64,000 nt of DNA from CAMBRQ01 sp945870325 (GCF_050313795.1 NZ_JBNPMC010000005.1:1-64000); one strand, 5' to 3'; positions 1-8,276 are shown, counted from the first letter of the stretch. The notes: a model not told the origin generated them from the letters alone. A program made the numbers and translations.

Positions 1-234
1 CTGTTGATTGTTATATTGTTAAAATGTGATCTGACAACAAAATGTCATAAAGCGTTGAAATATATTATTAATACTTTGATTTTTGATTCGTAGATATGGA
101 GATCGAGTTATAAGAAGAGGATAAATGATTATGTGGTAAATATGAATGCTGGAAAGTATCCAATACTAGAGTAACTATAATTATAGAAGAATATTGGAGG
201 TGTTCAATCTTCATTAACACAAGTGAGTATATAA

Positions 235-250
235 TGTTTCACGTGAAACA
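235..250. promoter_or_regulatory. parS centromere site 1
   Basis: The 16-bp palindrome TGTTTCACGTGAAACA matches the consensus parS site bound by ParB/Spo0J in Firmicutes. The symmetry extends two bases further on each side. ParB loads here as a clamp and spreads, and ParA and SMC act on the complex to segregate the origin region. It lies about 600 bp upstream of parA in the same leader as a second identical site. Confidence 0.93.
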
Positions 251-735
251 TTATTATTAAAATATAGAGATTAATTATTTATTCTATACTATTATTTGCC
301 AGCCATCAGTTTTCGACTGTTTTTTTGATCTAAGTATTTGTTGACTACCGCTTTTATTTTACTATTCAATTGTATTATTAATATTTAATTATACTATTAC
401 TATCCATCTGTTTTACTTTACTTTTTGATTAGACTATTTACTAATTGTTATTTTTTACTGCTAATTGATTATATAAGAATATAACAGTTGCTGAAAACAA
501 CAATGATATAAGGAAATAAAAGAATAAAGTTATAGATATTATAAGAAAGCAATTAGAATTAATGTCAAATATAATACCTATTAATAATTATATATTTAAT
601 GATATACACAAATATTTAGAAATGTATATGTTAATATATCCGGTAATAAAGTAAATGTATTGTAAATAAAAACTTTTACACTGGAACTTCAAAGATGGAA
701 TTCAGTAACAGATAAAAATATAACTAAAAATCAAA

Positions 736-751
736 TGTTTCACGTGAAACA
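736..751. promoter_or_regulatory. parS centromere site 2
   Basis: This is a second perfect copy of TGTTTCACGTGAAACA, about 100 bp before the parA start. Its closeness to the promoter means ParB bound here could also modulate transcription of its own operon. That is an inference; no experiment is implied. Confidence 0.93.
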
Positions 752-853
752 TTTATAGAAAACATAAAATCTAGTTTTTGCATCAAACATTTTGTAGATA
801 ACTCTAGAGAAAAGTGATATACTAAAATCATGCTGAAAGAAAGGTGATTACAG

Positions 854-1621
854 ATGGGAAGAATTATAGCAATTGCCAATCAAAAGGGTGGGGTTGGTAA
901 AACTACAACTGCAATTAATCTATCTGCCTGTCTTGCTGAAAAAGGACAGAAGGTTCTCGCTATTGACATGGATCCTCAGGGAAATATGTCCAGCGGACTT
1001 GGCTTGGACAAGAATTCTGTTGAAAAGACTATCTATGATATGATAATAGGTGAGGCAGAAGTTGAAGAGGTATTGCAGAGAGAAACTATTGAGAATCTTG
1101 ATATACTTCCTGCGAATGTAGACTTGTCAGCGGCGGAGATAGAATTAATTGGGGTTGAAGAAAAAGAGTATATTGTAAGAAACTCTATTCAGAAAATTAG
1201 AGACAATTATGATTATGTTGTTATAGATTGTCCGCCATCTCTGAGTATGCTTACGATTAATGCTATGACTACGGCTGATTCGGTATTAGTTCCGATACAA
1301 TGTGAATATTACGCCCTGGAGGGATTAAGTCAGTTGATACATACTGTTGAATTGGTAAAGGAGAGACTGAATCCTACATTAGAGATTGAAGGTGTTGTAT
1401 TCACTATGTACGATGCGAGAACTAATCTATCATTGCAGGTTGTAGAAAATGTCAAAGATAATTTGCAGCAGAATATCTATAAAACTATTATTCCGAGAAA
1501 TATTCGTCTTGCCGAGGCACCAAGTTATGGTATGCCGATTAATCAGTATGATGCGAAATCAGCAGGAGCAGATAGTTATATGAGACTTGCAGACGAAGTA
1601 ATAAGCAGAGGAGAAGAATAG
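854..1621 (+). CDS. parA: Chromosome partitioning ATPase ParA/Soj
   Basis: ParA is a Walker-type ATPase that binds DNA non-specifically and, with ParB, drives segregation of the origin region and influences DnaA. The deviant Walker A motif KGGVGKTT is at residues 11-18, the A' aspartates D38 and D40 sit in IDMDPQG, and the Walker B strand VVIDCPPS is near residue 120. At 255 residues it is the normal length for chromosomal Soj. The SD AAAGGTGA precedes the ATG. The parB gene follows after 13 bp, so the two form an operon, and two parS sites lie just upstream. Confidence 0.97.
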   Translation: MGRIIAIANQKGGVGKTTTAINLSACLAEKGQKVLAIDMDPQGNMSSGLGLDKNSVEKTIYDMIIGEAEVEEVLQRETIENLDILPANVDLSAAEIELIGVEEKEYIVRNSIQKIRDNYDYVVIDCPPSLSMLTINAMTTADSVLVPIQCEYYALEGLSQLIHTVELVKERLNPTLEIEGVVFTMYDARTNLSLQVVENVKDNLQQNIYKTIIPRNIRLAEAPSYGMPINQYDAKSAGADSYMRLADEVISRGEE

Positions 1622-1634
1622 TAAGGAGGATGTC

Positions 1635-2549
1635 ATGGCAGTAAAGAAAAAAGGACTTGGAAAAGGATTAGATAGTCTTATACCTGATAACAGGAATGTA
1701 AAACCTGCTGAAACAGAAGCATCATCAAAAAAAGAAGTAGAACCAGAAGTGAAATCGGGTGAACAGATGATGAAGATTAATATGGTAGAGCCTAACAGAG
1801 ATCAGCCGCGTAAAAAGTTTGAAGAAGATGCCCTGTATGAATTAGCAGATTCTATCAAACAATATGGTGTATTACAGCCATTACTGGTCAGAAAAAGAAA
1901 AGACTATTATGAGATCATAGCCGGAGAGAGAAGATGGAGAGCGGCTAAGATAGCCGGAGTAAAAGAAGTTCCGGTTATTGTTAAGGATTATACTGAGCAA
2001 GAAATAGTAGAAATCGGGTTGATTGAAAATATTCAGAGAGAAAATCTGAATCCGATTGAAGAAGCTATGGCTTATAAGAGACTCCTACAGGAATTCAATT
2101 TAAAGCAAGATGAAGTTGCTGAAAGAGTATCTAAGAGCAGGACAGCCGTTACTAACTCTATGCGTCTTCTGAAATTGGATGAGAGAGTTCAGCAGATGAT
2201 TATAGATGATATGATATCAACTGGTCATGCAAGAGCATTGTTAGCGATAGATGACAAAGAACAGCAGTATATATTGGCTAATAAGATATTTGATGATAAG
2301 ATGAGTGTCCGTGAGATTGAGAAACTCATCAAAGAGATTAAGACTCCAAAGAAGCCAAAAGAAAAGAAAATCATAGAGAATGCATTTATCTATAATGATC
2401 TTGAAGAGAAGATGAAAGAAGTAATGGGAACAAAAGTAAAGATTGCTTCAAAAGGAAAGGGAAAAGGGAAGATAGAGATAGAATACTATTCGGATAAAGA
2501 ATTAGAACATATGTTCGAAATGATAATGAGTATAAGAAGGGAAGATTAA
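1635..2549 (+). CDS. parB: Chromosome partitioning protein ParB/Spo0J
   Basis: ParB binds parS and uses CTP to form sliding clamps that recruit ParA and condensin. The N-terminal region has a short basic ParA-interacting stretch (KKKGLGKGL), then the ParB/Srx domain with the CTP-binding motif GERRWRA at 97-103. A helix-turn-helix for parS follows around residues 153-175, and a basic C-terminal dimerisation region ends the protein. The length (304 residues) is typical. SD AAGGAGG lies 8 bp before the ATG. It is translated directly behind parA and only 3 bp ahead of the DUF4446 gene. Confidence 0.97.
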   Translation: MAVKKKGLGKGLDSLIPDNRNVKPAETEASSKKEVEPEVKSGEQMMKINMVEPNRDQPRKKFEEDALYELADSIKQYGVLQPLLVRKRKDYYEIIAGERRWRAAKIAGVKEVPVIVKDYTEQEIVEIGLIENIQRENLNPIEEAMAYKRLLQEFNLKQDEVAERVSKSRTAVTNSMRLLKLDERVQQMIIDDMISTGHARALLAIDDKEQQYILANKIFDDKMSVREIEKLIKEIKTPKKPKEKKIIENAFIYNDLEEKMKEVMGTKVKIASKGKGKGKIEIEYYSDKELEHMFEMIMSIRRED

Positions 2550-2552
2550 TAT

Positions 2553-3086
2553 ATGGAAAGCAAGATACTAACAGCACTTGGAATCGATCCGGCATTCATA
2601 CTTATATTCTTATTGGTTCTGATTGTCGTACTCTTTGTGTTATATGTGAATGTTACTCTGAAGTATAATAGACTAAAAAGCAGTTATGCTACGTTTATGA
2701 AGGGAAAAGATGGAAAGACTCTAGAAGAGAGCATGAAAGAAAGGTTTGCAGAAGTCGAGTCAATCCTTAAAATCACCAAACAGAACCGTATCGATATCAA
2801 AGAAATCAATAAGAAGATGGAAAGTGATTACCGAAAGGTTGGAATTGTAAAGTATGATGCTTTCAATGAGATGGGTGGCAAATTAAGTTTCGCTCTGGCG
2901 ATGCTGGATGGAAATAACAGTGGCTGGGTACTTAATGCAATGCACAGCAGAGAAGGCTGTTACACTTATGTGAAGGAAATCGTAAAAGGTGAGAGTTATG
3001 TCGAATTAGCTGAAGAGGAAGCAGAAGCACTTGATAAAGCAATCTTCGAGGCTTATGAGATGGATATGAAAGATATTAAGAAATAA
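2553..3086 (+). CDS. DUF4446 family membrane protein
   Basis: This is a 177-residue protein with one transmembrane helix near the N-terminus (about residues 15-36, rich in I, L and V). A charged, probably coiled-coil stretch spans about 50-90, and a compact alpha/beta domain follows around 95-165 with the motif GGKLSFALAMLDGNNSGWVL. This matches the DUF4446 family, which commonly sits directly after parB in clostridia. The function is unknown. Position suggests a membrane-linked role near the partition system, but that is inference. It starts 3 bp after the parB stop, so expression is probably coupled. Confidence 0.8.
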   Translation: MESKILTALGIDPAFILIFLLVLIVVLFVLYVNVTLKYNRLKSSYATFMKGKDGKTLEESMKERFAEVESILKITKQNRIDIKEINKKMESDYRKVGIVKYDAFNEMGGKLSFALAMLDGNNSGWVLNAMHSREGCYTYVKEIVKGESYVELAEEEAEALDKAIFEAYEMDMKDIKK

Positions 3087-3113
3087 TATACCAAATATGA
3101 GGAGGATACTGAT

Positions 3114-4400
3114 ATGTTAGATATTAAATTCGTAAGAATGAATCCAGATGTAGTAAAGGAGAATATTAAGAAAAAATTCCAGGATGAGAAATTACCTCTG
3201 GTAGATGAAGTATTAGAATTAGATCAGAAGAATAGAGATATTAAACAGGAAGTAGAAGCGCTCCGCGCGGACCGCAATAAGATTTCAAAGCAGATCGGCG
3301 CTTGCATGGCACAGGGTAAGAAAGAAGAAGCGGAAGAATTAAAGAAAAAAGTTCAGGAGAATGCTGACAGAGTAGAGACATTATCTGCAGAAGAAAAAGA
3401 AGTAGAAGCAAAGATTAAGAAAATTATGATGACTATTCCGAATATCATCGATCCATCTGTACCGATTGGAAAAGATGACAGTGAGAATGTTGAGATTCAG
3501 AAATACGGTGAGCCGGTTGTTCCTGAGTTCGAAATTCCATATCATACAGAGATTATGGAGAGTTTCAACGGAATCGACCTTGAGAGTGCAGGAAGAGTTG
3601 CAGGTAATGGCTTCTATTATCTGATGGGGGATATTGCAAGACTTCATTCTGCGGTATTATCCTATGCGCGTGATTTCATGATCGGTCGTGGATTCACATA
3701 CTGTATCCCTCCATTCATGATCAGAAGCAATGTCGTAACAGGAGTTATGAGTTTTGCAGAAATGGATGCCATGATGTATAAGATTGAGGGCGAAGATCTG
3801 TATCTGATCGGAACCAGTGAGCATTCTATGATTGGTAAATTCATTGATACAATGCTGACAGAGGATCAGTTGCCACAGACATTAACCAGTTATTCTCCGT
3901 GCTTCCGTAAGGAAAAAGGAGCTCACGGAATCGAAGAACGTGGTGTATACAGAATCCATCAGTTCGAAAAACAGGAAATGATCGTTGTATGCAAGCCGGA
4001 AGAAAGCATGAAATGGTATGACAATCTGTGGCAGAATACGGTAGACCTTTTCCGTTCTATGGATATCCCTGTACGTACTTTGGAATGTTGTTCTGGCGAT
4101 CTGGCAGACCTGAAAGTAAAATCTTGTGACGTAGAAGCATGGTCTCCAAGACAGAAGAAATACTTTGAAGTTGGAAGCTGCTCTAACCTTGGCGATGCAC
4201 AGGCAAGAAGACTTGGCATCCGTGTAAAAGGAGCAGATGGAAAATATTTCGCTCATACGCTGAACAATACGGTAGCAGCACCTCCGAGAATGTTAATCGC
4301 ATTCCTGGAGAATAATCTGCAGGCAGACGGAACAGTTAAGATTCCGGAAGTATTGCAGCCATACATGGGCGGAGCAAAAGAACTTACACCTAAGAAATAA
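3114..4400 (+). CDS. serS: Seryl-tRNA synthetase
   Basis: A class II aminoacyl-tRNA synthetase that charges tRNA-Ser (and tRNA-Sec where present) with serine in the cytosol. Residues 1-110 form the long antiparallel coiled coil that reads the tRNA-Ser variable arm. The catalytic core follows, with motif 2 around FRKEKGAHGIEERGVYR and motif 3 near the C-terminus. Motif 3 reads HTLNNTVAAPPRML where most bacterial enzymes have an NGSGLAVGRTL-type sequence, so this belongs to a variant subgroup. Its 428 residues are a normal length. SD GGAGGA precedes the ATG. No T-box leader fits in the 27-bp gap from the previous gene. Confidence 0.95.
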   Translation: MLDIKFVRMNPDVVKENIKKKFQDEKLPLVDEVLELDQKNRDIKQEVEALRADRNKISKQIGACMAQGKKEEAEELKKKVQENADRVETLSAEEKEVEAKIKKIMMTIPNIIDPSVPIGKDDSENVEIQKYGEPVVPEFEIPYHTEIMESFNGIDLESAGRVAGNGFYYLMGDIARLHSAVLSYARDFMIGRGFTYCIPPFMIRSNVVTGVMSFAEMDAMMYKIEGEDLYLIGTSEHSMIGKFIDTMLTEDQLPQTLTSYSPCFRKEKGAHGIEERGVYRIHQFEKQEMIVVCKPEESMKWYDNLWQNTVDLFRSMDIPVRTLECCSGDLADLKVKSCDVEAWSPRQKKYFEVGSCSNLGDAQARRLGIRVKGADGKYFAHTLNNTVAAPPRMLIAFLENNLQADGTVKIPEVLQPYMGGAKELTPKK

Positions 4401-4428
4401 GTATTATTATAGTTATAAGGACAATAAT

Positions 4429-5304
4429 ATGCATCAATACCTGAAAGCCATTGGATTTGGCGACATTAGCAGCAAAAGAGAACTGAACGAGATCCTGACA
4501 CAGGTAGAAGATTCCTTTACCCAGCACGATCTGATTTTCCAGGATGATGAGATGGATTTCTGCGAATACCAGAAAGAATTCGGGGCTGGGCTGGGAATTG
4601 CATTGTGTGGAGATATGGATATCGATGAGTCCTTCGAAAGACAATATTACTATCCCTATTTCATTGGAACCGGAATTACTTCTTATGCGGATGTCTATAT
4701 CGAAAGAAGAATGGATAAAGAATCTTATGTAGGGGTCTGTGAAGAGATGAAGGTTGGAATTAATCTGATCTTCCACTTGCAGAATGTTGTTGAATATCTC
4801 AAGGAAAGACAGATGACAAAGCATTCTATCAAGTATTCGTCTGTGACTCTCTCCGGACTCTGTAATGGCGGGACGATACTTCTTCCGGTACTTAAGGATA
4901 AAGAGCAGGAAAGAAAGCAGCAGGAAGAAGTGCACAATCGTATGATGCTTATGAGTGCTGCCAGAACCGGAGATCCGGTTGCAATTGAAAGCCTGACTAT
5001 GGATGATATCGATACATATTCGAAGGTATCTAGACGATTGATCACGGAAGATGTCTTTAGTATCGTAGATACTTATATTATGCCGTATGGAATAGAGTGT
5101 GATCATTATTCCATTATGGGAGAGATACTGGAATTGCAGCGGATCGTGAATGAATATACTTTGGAAGAAGTGTATGTGATGAAACTGGAAGTGAACGGTC
5201 TGTCATTCGATATCTGTGTGCCTGTAAAGGGAGTTATGGGTGATCCGGCGGTTGGAAGACGATTCAAGGGAAATATGTGGATGCAGGGCAGGATTAATTT
5301 TTAG
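4429..5304 (+). CDS. DUF3881 family protein
   Basis: A 291-residue soluble protein without signal peptide or membrane segment. The start MHQYLKAIGF and the overall pattern match DUF3881, a clostridial family of unknown function. A conserved-looking stretch around residues 65-110 (YYYPYFIGTGITSYADVYIERR) and a charged segment near 150-170 are visible. It follows serS by 28 bp and probably ends that operon. No catalytic motif is recognisable, so no activity is proposed. Confidence 0.7.
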   Translation: MHQYLKAIGFGDISSKRELNEILTQVEDSFTQHDLIFQDDEMDFCEYQKEFGAGLGIALCGDMDIDESFERQYYYPYFIGTGITSYADVYIERRMDKESYVGVCEEMKVGINLIFHLQNVVEYLKERQMTKHSIKYSSVTLSGLCNGGTILLPVLKDKEQERKQQEEVHNRMMLMSAARTGDPVAIESLTMDDIDTYSKVSRRLITEDVFSIVDTYIMPYGIECDHYSIMGEILELQRIVNEYTLEEVYVMKLEVNGLSFDICVPVKGVMGDPAVGRRFKGNMWMQGRINF

Positions 5305-5312
5305 AATAGGCT

Positions 5313-5342
5313 TTGACAAGTGGTATATATATGAAGTATAAT
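5313..5342 (+). promoter_or_regulatory. Strong sigma-70 promoter upstream of the tRNA-Arg locus
   Basis: TTGACA (5313-5318) and TATAAT (5337-5342) are both perfect consensus hexamers, 18 bp apart. Transcription would start near 5349 and run into the tRNA-Arg half gene and then the complete tRNA-Arg at 5498. This is most simply the original promoter of the interrupted tRNA gene. Confidence 0.8.
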
Positions 5343-5344
5343 AG

Positions 5345-5377
5345 GAAGGCACTGGGGTGCATTGGTCTGGTGCCTTC
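5345..5377 (+). terminator. Hairpin right after the tRNA promoter
   Basis: GAAGGCAC (5345-5352) pairs with GTGCCTTC (5370-5377) across a 17-nt loop. No T-run follows on the + strand, so it is a weak terminator candidate for the serS-DUF3881 operon, or a structured 5' leader of the tRNA transcript. I cannot decide between these from sequence. Confidence 0.4.
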
Positions 5378-5405
5378 TGAATGATGGAAGTATTGAATAT
5401 GGTGA

Positions 5406-5476
5406 GTTCCCTTAGTTAAATGGATATAACAAGCGCCTCCTAAGCGCTAGATGGTTCGAGTCTAAATTAGGAATAC
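5406..5476 (+). pseudogene. 5' half of an interrupted tRNA-Arg(CCU) gene
   Basis: The first 45 bases (5406-5450) form a good tRNA 5' half: acceptor strand GTTCCCT, D-arm, and a complete anticodon arm with anticodon CCT at 5439-5441. After the core CTCCTAAGCGCTAG the sequence no longer pairs with the acceptor strand and the T-arm is degenerate. The missing 3' half, ending AGGGAAC, lies at 36810-36850, more than 31 kb away. Joining both halves gives a perfect seven-base-pair acceptor stem. This marks the left boundary of the accessory island. Confidence 0.8.
5437..5450 (+). repeat. att core copy 1 (left island boundary)
   Basis: CTCCTAAGCGCTAG, the anticodon loop plus 3' anticodon stem of the split tRNA-Arg gene. 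Identical copies are at 8116, 15109, 31088 and 36810. Confidence 0.8.
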
Positions 5477-5497
5477 AAGTTCATATTTTTTGCATAA

Positions 5498-5574
5498 GTC
5501 CCAGTAGCTCAGTTGGATAGAGCACACGCCTCCTAAGCGTGGGGTCGGAGGTTCAAGTCCTCTCTGGGACGCCA
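5498..5574 (+). tRNA. tRNA-Arg(CCU)
   Basis: A complete cloverleaf: acceptor stem GTCCCAG pairs perfectly with CTGGGAC, followed by discriminator G and an encoded CCA (5572-5574). The anticodon stem CACGC/GCGTG encloses loop CTCCTAA with anticodon CCT at 5532-5534, and the T-arm carries GTTCAAGTC. It reads AGG codons. It lies 21 bp after the broken tRNA-Arg half and probably replaces it functionally. The two other arginine tRNA sequences in the window do not encode CCA. Confidence 0.95.
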
Positions 5575-5582
5575 GAAAGCAC

Positions 5583-5621
5583 CGCTGCAAGCCCTTTTTT
5601 CGGGGGTTTGCAGCGTTTTTT
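5583..5621 (+). terminator. Rho-independent terminator after tRNA-Arg
   Basis: CGCTGCAA (5583-5590) pairs with TTGCAGCG (5608-5615), extended inward by GCCC and GGGG, and is followed by six Ts. A second GC-rich hairpin with five Ts follows at 5631-5668. Confidence 0.85.
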
Positions 5622-5847
5622 GTTCTCATTTCTCCCGACAGCCGGTTCTCCGGCGCCGGGAGATTTTTATGCGCTGCAAAATGTATATTTGCTAAAAGGA
5701 ATCGAACGGTTTTCACAAATTTGCTAAGAAAAAATGGGAGTTTGCTAATTTGAGTTTTCCGTCTTTTCCGAACTACTTGCTGGCTGGTTGTGCCTGTTGC
5801 GCGATCAGTGCAGCCAGGGCGCTTGCCAGCTCCGGCGACTTTTGAAA

Positions 5848-6378
5848 CTATTCTACCAGACCTGCAAGATCGATGGGCGCCGGTTCCGGCTCCTTTGGTT
5901 CCTCTGGAGGGCGCATCCTGCGCAAATCGGGATTAGAGTAAAAGGCACTCTCAAACTTCTGGGCGTTGACCTTTCTGTCCTCGTCCAGAATGTGAGCGTA
6001 GATGCTGGTAATCATATCAATCTCCGCATGGCCCGTGTCACCCTGGGTGGCCTTCAGATCGCCGTGGTTCAATTTCAACTTGTAGGTGGTGCTGGAATGA
6101 CGGAGGGAATGGAAAACTACTCTGGGCAATCCTGCTTCTTCACGGAGTTTGGAAAACTCTTTCAGAGTGATACGGTCCTCACAGGGGCGGCCATTGGGCA
6201 GCGCCACAACAAGATTGAAGTCCTGATATTCGTCCCCCAGAAAGCCTCTCAGTTCGTCCTGGGCCTTCTTCCACTCCCGCAGAATGTGGGCAAGCATTTT
6301 CGGCAGCCACACCTTGCGGATACTGGAATCAGTCTTTGGCTTTTTCAGGATCAGTGATACGCCATCCTCATTTCCGCT
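5848..6378 (-). pseudogene. Tyrosine recombinase (integrase), C-terminal remnant
   Basis: This reads the catalytic C-terminal half of a phage/ICE-type integrase. The motif HSLRHSSTTY supplies the R-H-x-x-R boxes, GDTGHAEIDM the second histidine, and SIYAH the tyrosine nucleophile, followed by a proline-rich tail. The open frame enters from a TGA at about 6379 and no full N-terminal arm-binding or core-binding domain is present. A ribosome site and ATG at 6380-6410 lead out of frame, which suggests an internal deletion. It points toward the tRNA-Arg gene, as expected for an integrase at the end of an element. It is GC-rich compared with the flanks. Confidence 0.85.
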
Positions 6379-6549
6379 TCATTCAACTTCATTTATCTGC
6401 TCCTTTCTGAAATTTATCTTTTTCAATTGTCAAACAATGTCGATATTTTGATTTTATCGAGTATAATCGGTAAATCAAAAGAAACTGACTTGAAAATCAA
6501 ATATACTTGTGATATCATATTGACAGTCTCAGAAAGGAGGCTGGTCAAT

Positions 6550-7764
6550 ATGATTAAACGAGAAACCTACATGAGCCGTATCCGGCCATTTATCGGAAAC
6601 GATCTGGTCAAGGTCTTAACCGGAATCCGCCGCAGCGGGAAATCCGTCATGCTGGACCTGATCAAAGAAGAACTGCGCGCCTCCGGTGTAGACAGCACGC
6701 AGTTCATTTCCATCAATTTTGAAAACATGAGCAACGCTCATCTTTGTACGGCGGCCCAACTGCATGATGAGATCATTCACAGAGCCTCGGAGATCCATGG
6801 TAAGGTTTATCTCTTTTTCGATGAAATCCAGGAGGTGGACGCCTGGGAGAAGTGTATCAACTCCTTCCGCGTGGAACTGGATTGCGATATTTACATCACC
6901 GGCTCAAATGCCAAGCTGCTTTCCGGCGAGCTGGCGACCTATTTGGCCGGGCGGTATGTGGAGTTCGTGATTTATCCTTTCTCCTTTGCGGAGTTCATCG
7001 AGCTGTACCGAACTGTGTTCCCGGACACCAGTGTGGAAAAATGCTTCACAAAATATCTGACTATCGGCGGGATGCCCTATCTGTCTAACCTCTGGTATGA
7101 CGAAGCGGCCAGCCGCCAGTATTTGCAGGACCTTTACAACTCCGTGGAGCTGAAAGACATTGTAAAGCGCAATCGAATCCGGGATGTGGACATGCTGGAG
7201 CGGATCATTGCCTATATCACCTCCAACATTGGCACCACTTTTTCCTCCACCGCCATTTCCAAGTACCTGAAAAGTGAAGGCCGCTCTGTCTCTCCGGATA
7301 CGGTGCTGAACTATATCAAAGCCTGTACTGATGCTTTCCTGTTCTATCAAGTGAAGCGTCAGGACTTACAGGGTAAGAAAATCCTCACCGTCAATGAGAA
7401 ATACTATGTGGCCGATCACGGGGTACGGGAAGCTGTTTTTGGCGGGAACATGCGGGATATCAACCTTGTGCTGGAAAACATTGTCTATATGGAGCTGCTG
7501 CGCCGGGGCTATACCGTCACCGTTGGCAAAGCAGGCGAGAAGGAGATCGACTTTGTCTGCGAGAAGCAGCGGGAAAAGCTCTATGTCCAGGTCTGCTATC
7601 TGCTGGCCTCCGAAGAAACGTCCAGGCGGGAATTTGGCGCCTATGATGGCGTCCGTGATAACTTCCCGAAGTACGTCGTCTCTCTGGATGAGTTTGACAT
7701 GAGCCGAGACGGGATCAAGCACCGCAATATCCGGGATTTCCTGCTGTCGGAAGAATGGAACTGA
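6550..7764 (+). CDS. AAA ATPase with DUF4143 domain
   Basis: A 404-residue protein of the AAA_14/DUF4143 family. The N-terminal ATPase module has Walker A GIRRSGKS at residues 25-32 and Walker B VYLFFDEIQ with D91/E92. The C-terminal DUF4143 domain includes KDIVKRNRIRD and ends in a nuclease-like fold with EKEIDFVCEK. The start chosen has a strong SD (AAGGAGG, 6534-6540); a longer reading frame upstream has none. Such ATPases are very common in anaerobes and mobile DNA, and their role is unclear. The GC content, above 50 percent, contrasts with neighbours near 38-40 percent, so this is probably a late arrival. Confidence 0.88.
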   Translation: MIKRETYMSRIRPFIGNDLVKVLTGIRRSGKSVMLDLIKEELRASGVDSTQFISINFENMSNAHLCTAAQLHDEIIHRASEIHGKVYLFFDEIQEVDAWEKCINSFRVELDCDIYITGSNAKLLSGELATYLAGRYVEFVIYPFSFAEFIELYRTVFPDTSVEKCFTKYLTIGGMPYLSNLWYDEAASRQYLQDLYNSVELKDIVKRNRIRDVDMLERIIAYITSNIGTTFSSTAISKYLKSEGRSVSPDTVLNYIKACTDAFLFYQVKRQDLQGKKILTVNEKYYVADHGVREAVFGGNMRDINLVLENIVYMELLRRGYTVTVGKAGEKEIDFVCEKQREKLYVQVCYLLASEETSRREFGAYDGVRDNFPKYVVSLDEFDMSRDGIKHRNIRDFLLSEEWN

Positions 7765-7779
7765 ATGAGAACATGAAAA

Positions 7780-7808
7780 AACGCCACAGGTTTTATGCCT
7801 GTGGCGTT
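7780..7808 (-). terminator. Terminator of the excisionase-like gene
   Basis: AACGCCACAGG (7780-7790) pairs with CCTGTGGCGTT (7798-7808). The T-run is on the minus strand, so it ends transcription from the leftward gene at 7819-8016, and the hairpin may also slow rightward transcription from the ATPase. Confidence 0.8.
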
Positions 7809-7818
7809 GCCATCATAT

Positions 7819-8016
7819 TTACAATTCCATATTTTCCAGCCATTCGTCGAAAGACTTCTTTGAAATGCGAATGGAATAGCCGATACGAACAGTTTTGAAC
7901 TTTTCTTTCTTCACAAGTTTATATGCAGAAGTCCGTCCTATGCCAAGGATGGCCGCAATTTGTTCAACTGTATATGTCCGCGCTTCGGGCAGTGAACGCT
8001 TCGCTTGTTTTTCCAT
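7819..8016 (-). CDS. Excisionase-like helix-turn-helix protein
   Basis: A 65-residue protein with a winged helix-turn-helix of the MerR/AlpA excisionase kind. Residues about 14-40 read TYTVEQIAAILGIGRTSAYKLVKKEKF and are followed by a short wing with arginine and a C-terminal DEWLENMEL. Small proteins of this family bend DNA at att sites and set the direction of integrase action. It lies between the integrase remnant and att core copy 2, on the same strand as the integrase, so it probably belongs to the same decayed element. SD AAGGT precedes the ATG. Confidence 0.8.
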   Translation of the reverse strand: MEKQAKRSLPEARTYTVEQIAAILGIGRTSAYKLVKKEKFKTVRIGYSIRISKKSFDEWLENMEL

Positions 8017-8115
8017 AGTGACCTTACGGCATCAAGTTCGAGTATTTTATGATAGTTTGCGAATGAAATGTCATTGGAAGTCACATATGAGCCGCGTGCG
8101 AAACGGTACGCCATA

Positions 8116-8150
8116 CTCCTAAGCGCTAGTTGTGAGTTCGATTCTCGCAG
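8116..8150 (+). repeat. att core copy 2 with tRNA-Arg 3' half
   Basis: CTCCTAAGCGCTAG (8116-8129) is followed by a T-arm and acceptor 3' strand ending GGGGAC, matching the 3' half of the complete tRNA at 15078-15149 with few differences. No 5' half precedes it. It marks the junction between modules I and II. Confidence 0.8.
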
Positions 8151-8165
8151 GGGACGGTTGCAAAC

Positions 8166-8213
8166 AAAGCGGTAATGATTAGCAGAAAATGCTATGTCAT
8201 GAACCGCTTTTTT
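8166..8213 (+). terminator. Terminator at the left end of module II
   Basis: AAAGCGGT (8166-8173) pairs with ACCGCTTT (8203-8210), with TGATTAGCA/TGCTATGTCA pairing inside, then Ts. Near-identical copies follow the tRNA 3' halves at 15159 and 31133, so this is part of the shared module end. Confidence 0.8.
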
Positions 8214-8276
8214 GTTTTCAATGAGATGAAAAAAGCAGGTCGGGAATGAATTTTCAACTAATTTGAAGTGATTTTC

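Larger units (their letters stand above)
1..853. other. AT-rich leader upstream of parA, non-coding
   Basis: No convincing reading frame is present on either strand. The stretch is very AT-rich and holds two perfect parS palindromes. A weak promoter can be proposed just before parA: TATACT at 818-823 with TTGTAG at 792-797, but the spacing of 20 is long. No cluster of DnaA boxes is visible, so this is origin-proximal partition DNA and not a recognisable oriC. The gene usually found upstream of parA in related genomes (rsmG) is not in the window. Confidence 0.7.

Noticed and set aside
1..853. Possible oriC
   Set aside because: The region is AT-rich and near parAB, but I see no cluster of DnaA boxes and no dnaA gene, so only parS sites are called.
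2386..2595. Leftward open frame overlapping the parB end
   Set aside because: It lies antisense to parB, has low-complexity L/S/F content and no SD; it is a shadow of the real gene.
3087..3113. T-box leader for serS
   Set aside because: The gap is only 27 bp and contains an SD, so no T-box structure fits.
3882..5106. Several leftward frames over serS and DUF3881
   Set aside because: All are antisense to well-supported genes, lack ribosome sites and have no family motifs.
5539..6357. Rightward frames across the tRNA and the integrase remnant
   Set aside because: They run through the tRNA, the terminator or antisense to the recombinase motifs and have no homology.
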